A stretch of 38,655 bases of DNA from Gammaproteobacteria bacterium (GCA_030430155.1 JAUIFV010000024.1:1-38655), one strand, 5' to 3'. Numbered from the stretch's first letter, positions 14,264 through 23,421 are shown. The notes: a model not told the origin generated them from the letters alone. Numbers and translations: made by a program.

Positions 14264-15271
14264 TCAGCCGAGGTGGTCGATGATGGCTTGCCCAAAGCTA
14301 TGCGTAGACCCATTGCCACCCAGGTCAGGCGTCAGCCGATCCTTGGCCTGGTAGGTGGTGCGGATGGCCTCGCGGATGCGCTGGGCGGTATCGATCTTGC
14401 CCAGGTGGTCGAGCATCATGCAGGCTGCCAACAGCACGGCAGTGGGGTTGGCCACGCCCTGCCCGGCGATGTCCGGCGCCGAGCCGTGCACCGCTTCGAA
14501 AATCGCGGCATTGGCGCCGATGTTGGCACCCGGGGCAACGCCCAAGCCGCCGACCAGACCGGCTACCAGGTCGGAAACGATATCGCCGAATAGATTGGTA
14601 GTGATCAGCATATCGAAGCGCGACGGGTCCATCACCAGCTGCATGCAGGCGTTGTCGACGATCAGCTCGCTGATCTGCAGATCATCGAACTCCTTGCCGA
14701 CTTCGCGGGCCACGCGCAAGAACAGCCCTGAGGTGGTCTTGAGGATATTCGCCTTGTGAATGATCGCCACCCGCTTGCGACCCAACCGACGGGCCAGCTC
14801 GTAACCGTGGCGGACGATACGCTCTGAGCCGCGGCGGGTGATCTGCATGATCGACTGGGCCACTTCGCCGTCGGCGGACAGGGTCTGCCCTTCGCTGCGA
14901 TAGGCACCCTCGGTGTTCTCACGCACGGTGATCAGGTCGACGTCGCTGTAGCGCGCCTTGGTGTTCGGCAGCGAATGCGCAGGGCGTACGTTGGCGTAGA
15001 GGTCAAAGCGCTTGCGCAGTTCGACATTGATAGAGGAAAAGCCCTCGCCCACTGGTGTCGTCAGCGGTCCTTTTAGCGCCACGCGATGTTTGCCAATGGC
15101 CTCCAGCGTGTCTGCCGGCAGCAACTCACCACAGCTGTTGTAGGCAACCAGTCCAGCGTCGACGAATTCGTAGCTCAGGTTGGCGCCGGCGGCATCCATG
15201 ACGCGCAGGCTGGCGTCGACGATCTCCGGACCGATACCGTCACCTCGGATGACTACTATCTTCTCACTCAT
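14264..15271 (-). CDS. NAD-dependent isocitrate dehydrogenase
   Basis: Beta-decarboxylating dehydrogenase of the isocitrate/isopropylmalate family, 335 residues. It has VIRGDGIGPEIV at the N-terminus, KGPLTTPVGEGFSSINVELR (substrate loop with Ser and Arg), DLITVRENTEGAYRSEGQ, and the catalytic region HKANILKTTSGLF with the conserved Lys. The metal site is in DMLITTNLFGDIVSDLVAGL and the cofactor loop in EAVHGSAPDIAGQGVANPTA. The NTEGAYRSEG form and short length fit the NAD-linked IDH of xanthomonads and mitochondria better than LeuB or NADP-Icd. ATG 15271 has AAGGA about 10 nt upstream. No operon partner; it converges with the metalloprotease gene. Confidence 0.85.
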   Translation of the reverse strand: MSEKIVVIRGDGIGPEIVDASLRVMDAAGANLSYEFVDAGLVAYNSCGELLPADTLEAIGKHRVALKGPLTTPVGEGFSSINVELRKRFDLYANVRPAHSLPNTKARYSDVDLITVRENTEGAYRSEGQTLSADGEVAQSIMQITRRGSERIVRHGYELARRLGRKRVAIIHKANILKTTSGLFLRVAREVGKEFDDLQISELIVDNACMQLVMDPSRFDMLITTNLFGDIVSDLVAGLVGGLGVAPGANIGANAAIFEAVHGSAPDIAGQGVANPTAVLLAACMMLDHLGKIDTAQRIREAIRTTYQAKDRLTPDLGGNGSTHSFGQAIIDHLG

Positions 15272-15571
15272 CGGGCTGTTTCCTTATCTGGTTGAATCCC
15301 GGCAGCGGCGTCGATGCAGAGCCATCAAAGCAGTGCTTGCGCACCGCTGGGCTTGCGTAATGACGGCGAAAGCCGGATGCTTGCGCGCGTTCGCGCGGCT
15401 GATGTCAGCCGGCAAGGATGCATGAAAGCGGGATGAATTCAAATCCCGGCGCTGACTGCGCACTGAATGTGCTGCTTTTGGGGAACCCTTTGCGGTGCCG
15501 ACAGTCACCCCTTTCGGGTTGATTTAACGCTCGCGTTGTATCCTGCGGGCGAGTTTGGATCATCGATACCA
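15272..15571. other. 300-nt intergenic region with REP-like palindromes
   Basis: This gap separates the divergent isocitrate dehydrogenase and secreted-protein genes. Between about 15325 and 15425 it has repeated GCTTGCG motifs and short palindromes (CGCGCG around a TT near 15380; GGCTG-ATGT-CAGCC; GCCGGC), resembling a REP cluster. The secreted-protein gene must take its promoter from the last ~100 nt, but no convincing -35/-10 pair was found: TTGATT at 15519 and TATCCT at 15539 are only 14 nt apart. No gene is supported here. Confidence 0.4.
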
Positions 15572-16657
15572 ATGTACAGAGCCTTTGCCATCGCTATCGT
15601 CCTGCTGCTAGGCGTGAGTTCCGGCGCGTCCGCGTCTGCGCCCTGGCATCTGCTCAGCACCGAGCCGGCGACCCCGGCGCCCGGGGAGAGCTTTCTAATA
15701 GCCGTGGACGGCACCTGGCCGAACGGTTGTCCGTTTGAGGTTTCTCCAGTCAGCCGTGAGGGCAACATGCTCAAACTGCGGTTGACTGAACAGCCTGGGG
15801 TTTGCACCGAAGCGCTGCGCCCATATCAGCTGCGGATTGACCCGGCTCCTACGCTGGCCCGCGGGCTGGATGCCGGCAGCTACCAGATTGAGCTCGAGGC
15901 TGAGGACCGTAGCGGTGTACGCACCATCGGCTTTGGCGTTTTTGACGTCGCCCCGGCCGATCGCGTGGTTCGGCCAGAAGCCGGATTCTGGGTCGCCGAT
16001 CCGAGCGGGCGCTATGCCGATAGCGGTAGCGGCGTGGGTTTCAACCTGGAGCGCCAGGACGACGCTCTGGCGATGATCGCCTACTTCTATGACCACAGCG
16101 GCGAACCGCGCTGGTACTTCAGTGCTGGCGATGCCCGCCGCACCGGCTACGCTGGCGATTTGCTCGAGATACGCGGCGGTCAGGCTGTATTCCAGCCCTA
16201 TCAAGCGCCGCGCGACATGCGCCCCTTCGGCCGCATTGATCTGAGCTTCAGCGATCGTGGCCATGCGGTGGCCTGGTTCAGCCAGCCGCAGGACGAGGGA
16301 ATTCTCGCCGAGCTGCGCGTCATGCCCATTTCGCTGGTGCGCTTTGGTTTCAAGGCCGGAGCCACCGCGCCGGCCCTGAGCGGACGCTGGATGCTGATGG
16401 AGCTGGACGGCGTGGACGGCAGCGGCAGGGTCATCGATTTGCAGCCCGACGTCAGCGCCGCGCCGCTGCAGCTGCGACTGGAGGATCAACGACTGGCCGT
16501 CAGTCTGGACTGCGGCATCGTCACCAGCAATCTCGATCAGCCGCCTGCGCTATGCGTGCTGGCGACCGAGCAGGGGCAGGTAAGCCTCGAGCACAACGGC
16601 ATACATGAGCTGCACTCGGCCGACGGCCAGACCCGGCTCATCCGTATCGACCGCTGA
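15572..16657 (+). CDS. Secreted protein with the Trp-rich domain shared with the metalloprotease
   Basis: ATG 15572 gives 361 residues with a signal peptide (MYRAFAIAIVLLLGVSSGASA). The frame is open further upstream, but only this start places the signal at the N-terminus. Residues ~25-135 look like an Ig-like beta domain (PGESFLIAVDGTWPNGCPF, RPYQLRIDPAP, SYQIELEAEDRSG). Residues ~145-275 carry the Trp-rich domain (EAGFWVADPSGRYADSGSGV, then YFYDHSGEPRWYFSAG), clearly related in pattern to the two C-terminal domains of the metalloprotease 1.5 kb upstream. A tail with two Cys follows. No catalytic motif was seen. It is probably an extracellular or periplasmic binding protein; function unknown. 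Confidence 0.72.
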   Translation: MYRAFAIAIVLLLGVSSGASASAPWHLLSTEPATPAPGESFLIAVDGTWPNGCPFEVSPVSREGNMLKLRLTEQPGVCTEALRPYQLRIDPAPTLARGLDAGSYQIELEAEDRSGVRTIGFGVFDVAPADRVVRPEAGFWVADPSGRYADSGSGVGFNLERQDDALAMIAYFYDHSGEPRWYFSAGDARRTGYAGDLLEIRGGQAVFQPYQAPRDMRPFGRIDLSFSDRGHAVAWFSQPQDEGILAELRVMPISLVRFGFKAGATAPALSGRWMLMELDGVDGSGRVIDLQPDVSAAPLQLRLEDQRLAVSLDCGIVTSNLDQPPALCVLATEQGQVSLEHNGIHELHSADGQTRLIRIDR

Positions 16658-16672
16658 TCCTGCGACGTGTAG

Positions 16673-17092
16673 TCAGCGACTCGCTGACGACTCACCGGCC
16701 GACTGGGATTGGACGTGTAGTTCGCAGCCTTCGGCCGCCGGCGTCTCATCGGATTCCAACTGATCAAGAAAATCGACTGCCCGCCGCAGGTGCGGGATGA
16801 CGATAGACCCGCCAACCACCAGGCCTACGCTCATCGCCTCGAAGATCTGCGCCGGGGTCAGACCCTGCTTGCGGGACTGCGCCAGGTGGTAAGCGATGCA
16901 GTCGTCGCAGCGCAGCACCAGCGAGGCCACCAATCCCAGCAGTTCCTTGGTTTGCGCGCTGAGGTGCTCGCTGTCGGCATAGGTCTGCTTATCCAGCGCA
17001 AAGAAGCGCCGTACGACCTGATTGTCGACGCTGAGGATACGCTCATTCATCTGCTGCCTGTAGCGAGCAAACTCCTCGGGCCGACTAGCCAT
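16673..17092 (-). CDS. AhpD-like / carboxymuconolactone decarboxylase family protein
   Basis: From ATG 17092 the protein has 139 residues, all-helical in pattern, with the AhpD-type redox motif CDDCIAYH (Cys62, Cys65, His69). LGLVASLVLR precedes it and AMSVGLVVGGSIVIPHL follows, as in the CMD/AhpD fold. Members with CxxC act as alkylhydroperoxidase partners or disulfide reductants. The frame extends upstream through grxC in another phase, but the chosen ATG overlaps the grxC stop by 8 nt, which suggests a co-translated pair. The C-terminal ~25 residues are polar and variable. A small inverted repeat (GTCAGCG-ACT-CGCTGAC) sits at the stop codon. Confidence 0.8.
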   Translation of the reverse strand: MASRPEEFARYRQQMNERILSVDNQVVRRFFALDKQTYADSEHLSAQTKELLGLVASLVLRCDDCIAYHLAQSRKQGLTPAQIFEAMSVGLVVGGSIVIPHLRRAVDFLDQLESDETPAAEGCELHVQSQSAGESSASR

Positions 17093-17354
17093 TGATGTCT
17101 TCTCCACCGAGCAATCGATCCAGATCACCAGCGCGATCGAGCGCAAGCAGATCATCGTGTCCACCAACATGGTGCTCACCGATGAATATCTGCGGCACGG
17201 TGCGGCGACCGCTCAGCTCCATCATTTTCTCTCGCGCGCCCGGCACCTGATCAATGCGCACCTCGCTGAAGCTGGCGCCCTTGCGCTGGAGGATGTTTTT
17301 CGCCGCGCTGCAGTAGCCACAGAACGCCGAGGTATAAATCACCACCTCACTCAC
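17085..17354 (-). CDS. grxC: Glutaredoxin 3
   Basis: Glutathione-dependent dithiol oxidoreductase of 89 residues in the cytoplasm. It has the thioredoxin fold with VVIYTSAFCGYCSAAK (active site Cys12-Gly-Tyr-Cys15), the cis-Pro segment RTVPQIFIG and the glutathione-binding VGGHDDLLALD. The active site is CGYC instead of the common CPYC, which may shift its redox potential; that is inference. The short length and PQIFI motif fit GrxC (GRX3). It is first in a two-gene unit with the AhpD-like protein and divergent from bepA. Confidence 0.93.
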   Translation of the reverse strand: MSEVVIYTSAFCGYCSAAKNILQRKGASFSEVRIDQVPGAREKMMELSGRRTVPQIFIGEHHVGGHDDLLALDRAGDLDRLLGGEDING

Positions 17355-17510
17355 GGTTTACTCCTGGTTGCTAACGCGCCTGAAATCGCGGACTGACGCG
17401 GTTACTTTGGGCAGCGAGCCGATTTACAAGTCGCCGCGGCGAAGGTCATTCATCGCTCGCTGATCCACGTCATGTTAAACAATAGCGATCATGCCCGTAG
17501 GTTTGTTGTG

Positions 17511-19016
17511 ATGATTGCCCATTTCACGCGGCGCAGCCCAAACAGCGTCCTGGTTGTCGCCCTTATCGCTACGCTGTCGGCGGCACCGGCGCTCAGCGAG
17601 GACTTCAACCTGCCGGACTTTGGCGACTCGGCTGGCGCTGTTTTCTCGCGCGACGACGAGCGCGCCTACGGCCGCGAACTCATGCGGCAACTGCGCAACT
17701 ACCAGGTGGTGATCGAGGATCCGCAGCTGGTGGAGTATTTGGACACCCTGGCCTACCGGCTGGTGGAGGCGGCCAATAGACCCAACTACAGTTTTCAGTT
17801 CGTCATGCTGGATAGCCCGATCGTCAACGCCTTCGCCGCGCCCGGAGGAGTGATTGCGCTGCATTCGGGGCTGCTGCTGGAGGCCGAGCGGGAAAGCGAG
17901 GTTGCCGCGGTACTGGCCCACGAAATCGCCCACGTCACCCAGCACCATCTGGCGCGCGCGCTGGAGAGCTCGATCAAGGATCAGATTCCTATCCTGCTTG
18001 CCACCCTGGGTGCCGCAATGGCTGGTTCCGGTCACGGCGATGCAACTCAGGCGGCTATCGTTTCGGGCATGGCGTTGCTACAGCAGCGGCAAATCAACTT
18101 TACTCGCGCCAACGAGAAGGAGGCTGATCGGGTCGGCATTCAAACGCTGGCCAAGGCGGAATTTGAAGTCGACGGAATGGCCAGCTTCTTCGGCCGCCTG
18201 AATCGAATCACCCGCGCCAATTCGGGCGGCCTGCAGGCATCGGAGTTCCTGCGCACCCATCCGCTATCGCTGGCACGGGTCTCCGAGGCCAAAGCGCGTG
18301 CCGAGCAGGTGCGTAGCGAGACCGTGCGTGAAAGCGAACTATTTGACTACATGCGCGAACGGATCCGGGTCCGCAGCGAGAGGATGCCGGGTGAGCTGGA
18401 CAACTACTACGCGGACATCGCCAAACTGCGCCCGTTGAGCGCAGCCGAGCGCTACGGACAGGCGCTCACCGCGCTGCGCCTGGGCAAGGGCCAGCGCGCA
18501 TTGGCGCTGCTTGCCGACGATAGCGCCGCAGGAGTAGACGGTCTGCCCATCGCATTGGCCAGAATTAGCGCGCACGTTGAGGCCGAACAGCCGGACCGTG
18601 CCAGATACCTGATGGCCAAGCTGATATCTGAACTGCCCGAGAATCGCGTGGTCGTGGCCAGTCAGGCGCAACTCGCGGTCAAGCTCAATGATCCAGATCT
18701 GGCCGCCGATGCCCACTCACGGCTGCGCTCGCTGCTGCTGCGCTTTGAGGTGGACCCCGGTCTGCGCGAGCTGCATGCCCGCACCGCCGAGCTGTCGGGG
18801 GACCAGATTCGCGCGGCCGAGTCCTATGCCGAAGCCACCTTCCTGCGTGGGCGGGCTCGCGACGCAATGAGTCAGCTGGAGCGTCTGGAACAGCGTAGCG
18901 ATCTGTCCTACTACCAACGCGCGCGGATTCAGGCGCAGATTGCACGGATGGCGCCGGTGGCGCTCAACGAAGAGCGCGAGTATGGCAACTACCACCCGGA
19001 CGACGGCGCCGGGTAG
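17511..19016 (+). CDS. bepA: BepA-like M48 metalloprotease, outer-membrane protein quality control
   Basis: Periplasmic zinc metallopeptidase and chaperone that helps or degrades outer-membrane proteins such as LptD (known for E. coli BepA/YfgC). From ATG 17511 it has 501 residues: a signal peptide (MIAHFTRRSPNSVLVVALIA, cleavage near LSAAPALS), M48 domain ~45-270 with HEIAHVTQHH (His137, Glu138, His141) and the third ligand region NEKEADRVG. A TPR-like helical half follows (~290-490; AERYGQALTALRLGKGQRAL). The conserved RTHPLSLARVSEA loop is present. ATG 17472 is an alternative, but it would put 13 residues before the signal. GTAGG lies 9 nt before the chosen ATG. Confidence 0.9.
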   Translation: MIAHFTRRSPNSVLVVALIATLSAAPALSEDFNLPDFGDSAGAVFSRDDERAYGRELMRQLRNYQVVIEDPQLVEYLDTLAYRLVEAANRPNYSFQFVMLDSPIVNAFAAPGGVIALHSGLLLEAERESEVAAVLAHEIAHVTQHHLARALESSIKDQIPILLATLGAAMAGSGHGDATQAAIVSGMALLQQRQINFTRANEKEADRVGIQTLAKAEFEVDGMASFFGRLNRITRANSGGLQASEFLRTHPLSLARVSEAKARAEQVRSETVRESELFDYMRERIRVRSERMPGELDNYYADIAKLRPLSAAERYGQALTALRLGKGQRALALLADDSAAGVDGLPIALARISAHVEAEQPDRARYLMAKLISELPENRVVVASQAQLAVKLNDPDLAADAHSRLRSLLLRFEVDPGLRELHARTAELSGDQIRAAESYAEATFLRGRARDAMSQLERLEQRSDLSYYQRARIQAQIARMAPVALNEEREYGNYHPDDGAG

Positions 19017-19135
19017 GGCACTTTCCCAGGCGCTGGCGAGGCGCCGCTGGCGCATTCTGCTCCGCAACCCGGGCTTCCGCCAGCCGTCACAAAATTCTGC
19101 TAAGTTCCCAGGTCGTTGCCGCATGCTGCCCGCCC

Positions 19136-21193
19136 ATGGATCTGAACGACCCGAGTCTGTATCTCAATCGTGAGCTCAGCCTGATCGAGTTCCATCGTCG
19201 GGTGCTGGAACAGGCACACGACAAGCGCATTCCGCTGCTGGAACGGGTGCGCTTCTTGTGTATCTCATGCACAAACCTGGACGAATTCTTCGAGGTTCGG
19301 GTCGCCACCATTCGCTTCCAGCTGTCGATCCCTGGCGCCAATCCCTGGCCGGATGGGCTTAGTCCGGCCGAAGTGCTGACCCGCATACGCTCCAAGTGTC
19401 TGGCTTTGGTGCGCGAGCAGTATCGCTGCTGGAATGAGGAGCTGATACCGGCGTTGCGCGAAGAAGGCATACGCGTGCTGACCCGGGATAGCTGGAACGC
19501 CAAACAGCGGCGTTGGCTGCAGAGCTACGTTGAAGAGCAGCTGCTGCCGGTGCTCAGCCCGCTGGGGTTGGATCCGGCCCATCCATTCCCGCGCATCCTC
19601 AACAAGAGCCTTAATGTGGCAGTGCGCCTGCGCGGCAAGGATGCTTTTGGTCGCGAGGCCGGCATCGCCCTGGTGCGCGCGCCGCGCTCGCTGCCCCGGG
19701 TCATTCGCTTGCCCCCAGAGGTGGCCGGAGGACCGAACGATTTCGTGTTCCTTTCGGGCATTCTTCAGGCCCATGTGGACATGCTGTTTCCGGGCATGCA
19801 GGTCAAGGGTGCCTATCCCTTCCGGGTCACCCGCAACAGCGAGCTGCTGGTCGACGAGGACGATGTGGAGAACCTGGCCCACGCGCTCAAGGACGAGCTC
19901 TACGAGCGCGGCTTTGCCGATGCGGTGCGGCTGGAGGTGTCGGCCAGCTGCCCGCGCACCATGGTGCGCTTCCTGACCAGTCACTTCGAGCTTGGCGACA
20001 GCGAGGTCTACCGTTGTGACGGCCCGGTGAACCTGAATCGGGTGATGGCGATCTACGACATGGTCGATCTGCCGCACCTGAAATTCACCCCCTTTACGCC
20101 GCGGATACTACCCACCGGTGTGCTCTCCGGAGGCAATCTGTTTGAGCACCTGGGTCGGCACGACGTGCTCTTGCACCATCCCTTCGACAGCTTCGCCACG
20201 GTCATCGAATTCATGCGCCAGGCGGCTACCGATCCACAGGTGCTGGCGATCAAGCAGACGCTGTACAGAACCGGCAAGCAGTCGCCGCTGGTGGCCTATC
20301 TGATCGACGCGGCCCGGGCCGGTAAGGATGTGACGGTGGTGGTCGAGGTGCGGGCCCGCTTCGATGAGGAGGCCAACATCGCCCTGGCCAATCGCCTGCA
20401 GGAGGCCGGCGTGCAGGTCGTTTATGGCGTGGTGGGATACAAGACCCACTCGAAGATGATGCTGGTGGTTCGCCGCGAAGCCGACAAGCTGCGTCGCTAT
20501 GTGCATTTGTCCACCGGCAACTACCACCAGGGCACTGCGGCCGCCTACACCGACATTGGGCTGCTTACCGCCCATCGTGAGATTGGCGAGGATGTGAGCA
20601 AGCTATTTCAGCAGATGAGCGGGCTGGGACCGGTCATCAAGCTCAAGCGCCTGCTGCAGTCGCCATTTACCCTGCTCCGCGGCCTGCTGGAGAAGATTGC
20701 GCGAGAGGCAGAGCACGTCAAAGCCGGACGCCGGGGCCGGATCATTGCGAAGATGAATTCGCTTTCGGAGCCTACAGTGATTCAGGCCCTGTACGAGGCC
20801 TCCAGAGCAGGTGTACAGATCGACCTGTGCGTGCGCGGTTTGTGTTCACTGAAGCCTGGCGTGCCGGGCGCCTCCGAGACCATCACCGTGCGCTCCATCG
20901 TCGGCCGCTTCCTGGAGCACAGCCGGGTCTATTATTTTCTCAACGACGGGGACGAGGAGCTCTATTGCTCAAGCGCAGACTGGATGGATCGCAACCTGCT
21001 GCGCCGGGTAGAGACCTGTTTTCCCATACTCGATCCTGAGCTGCGTGCGCGGGTATTCCGCGAGGAGCTGGAGATCTATCTGGCTGACAACACCCAGGCC
21101 TGGGTGCTCAATTCCGACGGCAGCTATGAGCGCGCTCAGCCGGGAGATGAAGAACCGCAGTCGGCGCAGTCCACGCTACTGTCGACGACCTGA
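19136..21193 (+). CDS. ppk1: Polyphosphate kinase 1
   Basis: Reversibly polymerises the gamma-phosphate of ATP into polyphosphate; membrane-associated cytoplasmic enzyme. The 685-residue protein has the N-domain (YLNRELSLIEFHRRVLEQA, CISCTNLDEFFEVR), head domain and two PLD-like C domains. Active-site histidines align with E. coli His435 and His592: His438 in VGYKTHSKMML and His595 in GRFLEHSRVYYF. Other signatures are HHPFDSFATVIEF, IKQTLYRTG and CSSADWMDRNL. Length and order match PPK1. No clear Shine-Dalgarno precedes ATG 19136. ppx starts 2 nt after the stop, so the two opposing activities are expressed together. Confidence 0.97.
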   Translation: MDLNDPSLYLNRELSLIEFHRRVLEQAHDKRIPLLERVRFLCISCTNLDEFFEVRVATIRFQLSIPGANPWPDGLSPAEVLTRIRSKCLALVREQYRCWNEELIPALREEGIRVLTRDSWNAKQRRWLQSYVEEQLLPVLSPLGLDPAHPFPRILNKSLNVAVRLRGKDAFGREAGIALVRAPRSLPRVIRLPPEVAGGPNDFVFLSGILQAHVDMLFPGMQVKGAYPFRVTRNSELLVDEDDVENLAHALKDELYERGFADAVRLEVSASCPRTMVRFLTSHFELGDSEVYRCDGPVNLNRVMAIYDMVDLPHLKFTPFTPRILPTGVLSGGNLFEHLGRHDVLLHHPFDSFATVIEFMRQAATDPQVLAIKQTLYRTGKQSPLVAYLIDAARAGKDVTVVVEVRARFDEEANIALANRLQEAGVQVVYGVVGYKTHSKMMLVVRREADKLRRYVHLSTGNYHQGTAAAYTDIGLLTAHREIGEDVSKLFQQMSGLGPVIKLKRLLQSPFTLLRGLLEKIAREAEHVKAGRRGRIIAKMNSLSEPTVIQALYEASRAGVQIDLCVRGLCSLKPGVPGASETITVRSIVGRFLEHSRVYYFLNDGDEELYCSSADWMDRNLLRRVETCFPILDPELRARVFREELEIYLADNTQAWVLNSDGSYERAQPGDEEPQSAQSTLLSTT

Positions 21194-21195
21194 CC

Positions 21196-22737
21196 ATGCA
21201 GCAAGTCATCCGCCCCGGAGATCTCGAAGGCCAGACCATTGCCGCGGTAGACATCGGCTCCAACAGTTTCCACATGATCATTGCCCGCGTCGATCAGGGC
21301 CAGATCGCCGTGTTGGATCGGCTGCGCGAGTCGGTGCGCATGGCGGCCGGACTGTCATCGGATGGCCGCCTGGATCCGCTGGTGCGCGATCGTGCGCTGG
21401 ACTGCCTGGCCCGATTCGGTCAACGCCTGCGCAGCCTGGATCCGGCCTGGAAGCGCGCGGTAGCCACCAACAGCGTGCGCCAACTGAGCAACCCGCGCAG
21501 CTTTCTGATGACTGCCGAAACCGCGCTGGGCACCCCCATCGAGGTGGTTGCAGGCCGCGAGGAGGCGCGACTGATCTATGTCGGCGTGGCCCAAGGCCTG
21601 GCCGAGGAAAAGGGGCGTCGGCTGGTCATTGATATTGGCGGTGGCAGCACCGAGCTGATTATCGGCAAGGGCTTCAGCGCCCAAGAGACCGAAAGCACGC
21701 AAATGGGATGTGTTGCCAGTACCAAGCGCTTCTTTGCCGATGGCAAGCTCACCGCAAAACGTTGGCAGAGCGCCTGCGCGGCGCTGCAGCTGGAACTCGC
21801 ACCAACAGCCCAGAATTTTATCAATCGCGGCTGGAAGCAGGCCTACGGGGCATCCGGCACCATGCGCGCCATCAGTGGCGTGCTCCATGCTCGTGGCGGA
21901 CGCATACGCCACATCGATAGCGCCGACCTGCGCGCCTTGGTCGATGATTTGATCAAGGCGGGGGGAATCGATGCGATACGGCTCAAGGGGTTGAGCGAAG
22001 AGCGGCGCGCCGTTTTTCTAGGCGGGGTATGCGTCTTGTGTGCGGTGTTCGAACAGCTGCAGTTGGAACACCTGCGGGTCAGCGACTACGCGATGCGCGA
22101 GGGCATTCTCTACGATCTGATTGGCCGCTCGCGTCACGAAGATCCCTGCGAGGCCAGTGTGAAGAAGCTGGCCAAACGCTACGGCGTGGATCAGGCCCAG
22201 GAACGACGCGTTTGGCGCGTACTGCAGCTGCTATACGATCAAGTTCGGGCATGCTGGGGTCTGGACGACAGTGACCGCGAGATGCTTTCCTTCGCCTCGC
22301 GCACGCACGAGGTCGGCCTGGCTATCGCGCATAGCCAGCATCATCGCCACGGTGCCTACATCCTTGCCAATACCGATCTCCCAGGATTCTCCCGGCAACA
22401 GCAGCAGCGCTTGGCCAATCTGGTCGGCCATCATCGTCGATCGCTTTCCAATAATGCGTTGGCCAGCCTCAGCGGTGAAGAGCACACCCACGCACTCAGA
22501 CTGCTCATGCTGCTTCGGCTGGCGGTGCTGCTAAATCGCTCACGTACCGATGAACCACTGCCGGAACTGCGTATCTCCCCTATCGAGAACGGTATCGAGC
22601 TAACGCTCAACGCGAGTTGGTTGCGCGCCCATCCGCTCACCCGCGCCGACCTGGACCAGGAAAAGAGCTTCCTCAAACAGGTCAAACTGGAGTTGAAGGT
22701 GGTCGCTGCAGTGCAGAGCCTGGCGCAGAGCGCGTAG
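21196..22737 (+). CDS. ppx: Exopolyphosphatase (Ppx/GppA family)
   Basis: Releases phosphate from polyphosphate ends and/or hydrolyses pppGpp. The 513-residue protein has the ASKHA phosphate-binding motifs IAAVDIGSNSFHMIIARV (residues ~15-32) and LVIDIGGGSTELIIGKG (~140-156), the catalytic-Glu region VVAGREEARLIYVGVAQGL, and GASGTMRAISGVL. The C-terminal HD-like helical region (SRTHEVGLAIAHSQHHRHGA, NLVGHHRRS) is also present. The length and ppk1 adjacency favour Ppx over GppA. Only 2 nt separate it from ppk1. A long hairpin region follows the stop. Confidence 0.95.
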   Translation: MQQVIRPGDLEGQTIAAVDIGSNSFHMIIARVDQGQIAVLDRLRESVRMAAGLSSDGRLDPLVRDRALDCLARFGQRLRSLDPAWKRAVATNSVRQLSNPRSFLMTAETALGTPIEVVAGREEARLIYVGVAQGLAEEKGRRLVIDIGGGSTELIIGKGFSAQETESTQMGCVASTKRFFADGKLTAKRWQSACAALQLELAPTAQNFINRGWKQAYGASGTMRAISGVLHARGGRIRHIDSADLRALVDDLIKAGGIDAIRLKGLSEERRAVFLGGVCVLCAVFEQLQLEHLRVSDYAMREGILYDLIGRSRHEDPCEASVKKLAKRYGVDQAQERRVWRVLQLLYDQVRACWGLDDSDREMLSFASRTHEVGLAIAHSQHHRHGAYILANTDLPGFSRQQQQRLANLVGHHRRSLSNNALASLSGEEHTHALRLLMLLRLAVLLNRSRTDEPLPELRISPIENGIELTLNASWLRAHPLTRADLDQEKSFLKQVKLELKVVAAVQSLAQSA

Positions 22738-23344
22738 GCGTTTCCAACGAAGCGATCGCTGCGCCCCTGCAGTGCGGCTCAGTGAAGAAGCGGCGGCGCA
22801 GCGTCCTGGAAACGGGGCAAGCTTGTAGTGGTGCGATGCCGCTATCGTGGTCTCCCTAAACTGCATTGGATCAGATGGATTTTGATCTGGGAGCAGGCGC
22901 GAGGAGCAAGGCACAGCTTTGCCTATGGCTGCAACGAGCAACGACGCATCAGGGCAAGAGACGCTGGCAAGTCAAGAAAACTGGGGACACCCACTAGTGA
23001 CCTAAGATCAGGCCGACGGCTTACACATAGGTCAATGCCGAAGCGTCTGAGGCGACAAGCTCTTACCGGGGAAGTGCTGGACTCTGACCAGCTGCGCCGA
23101 TCCTCATGCCCCCTCCTGCTGCGGACGCCGGCCTAGACAAGCGTGGCACGGCAACCCGCTCGCTTAGGCGCCTCTATGTCGTTTGCTACGCCTTCCTCGC
23201 GCTTGGGCCCGCCGATGGAACTGCGCCACTCTGACGACTTCGGCAACGCTGACGCTGGACGCCTTCGGCATGAAGAGCAGGGCATGGGATTTGTCGGTGT
23301 CGGTACTGACTCGCTCCGTCCCAAGCATTCTCGCCGTTGCAAAC
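22738..23344. other. Non-coding region with hairpins and a possible RAYT transposase remnant
   Basis: No full gene is supported between ppx and the terminator near 23345. At 22739-22814 nested inverted repeats follow ppx: CGTTTCCA (22739-22746) with TGGAAACG (22807-22814), and CGCTGCGCC (22757-22765) with GGCGCAGCG (22795-22803). Near 22978-22997 is AACTGGGGACACCCACT, a sequence type I associate with degraded REP-associated tyrosine transposase loci. ATG 23035 would then start MPKRLRRQALTGEVL, which resembles the N-terminus of such transposases but ends after about 34 residues. The remnant call is tentative. Confidence 0.3.
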
Positions 23345-23378
23345 GAAAACAGCCGCCGAGCTTGCGCTCGGCGGCTGT
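23345..23378 (-). terminator. Intrinsic terminator of the surface-protein gene
   Basis: ACAGCCGCCGAGC (23349-23361), loop TTGC, GCTCGGCGGCTGT (23366-23378) form a perfect 13-bp stem. On the minus strand it is followed by TTTTCGTTT, the expected T-rich tail. It lies about 45 nt after the stop of the gene ending at 23422. Confidence 0.85.
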
Positions 23379-23421
23379 GCGTTTCAGCCGTGCTCCGAAT
23401 TACCGGAGCGCGGTTTGTTAC

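Noticed and set aside
15519-15544. Promoter TTGATT / TATCCT before the secreted-protein gene at 15572
   Set aside because: The spacer is only 14 nt, too short for a normal sigma-70 promoter.
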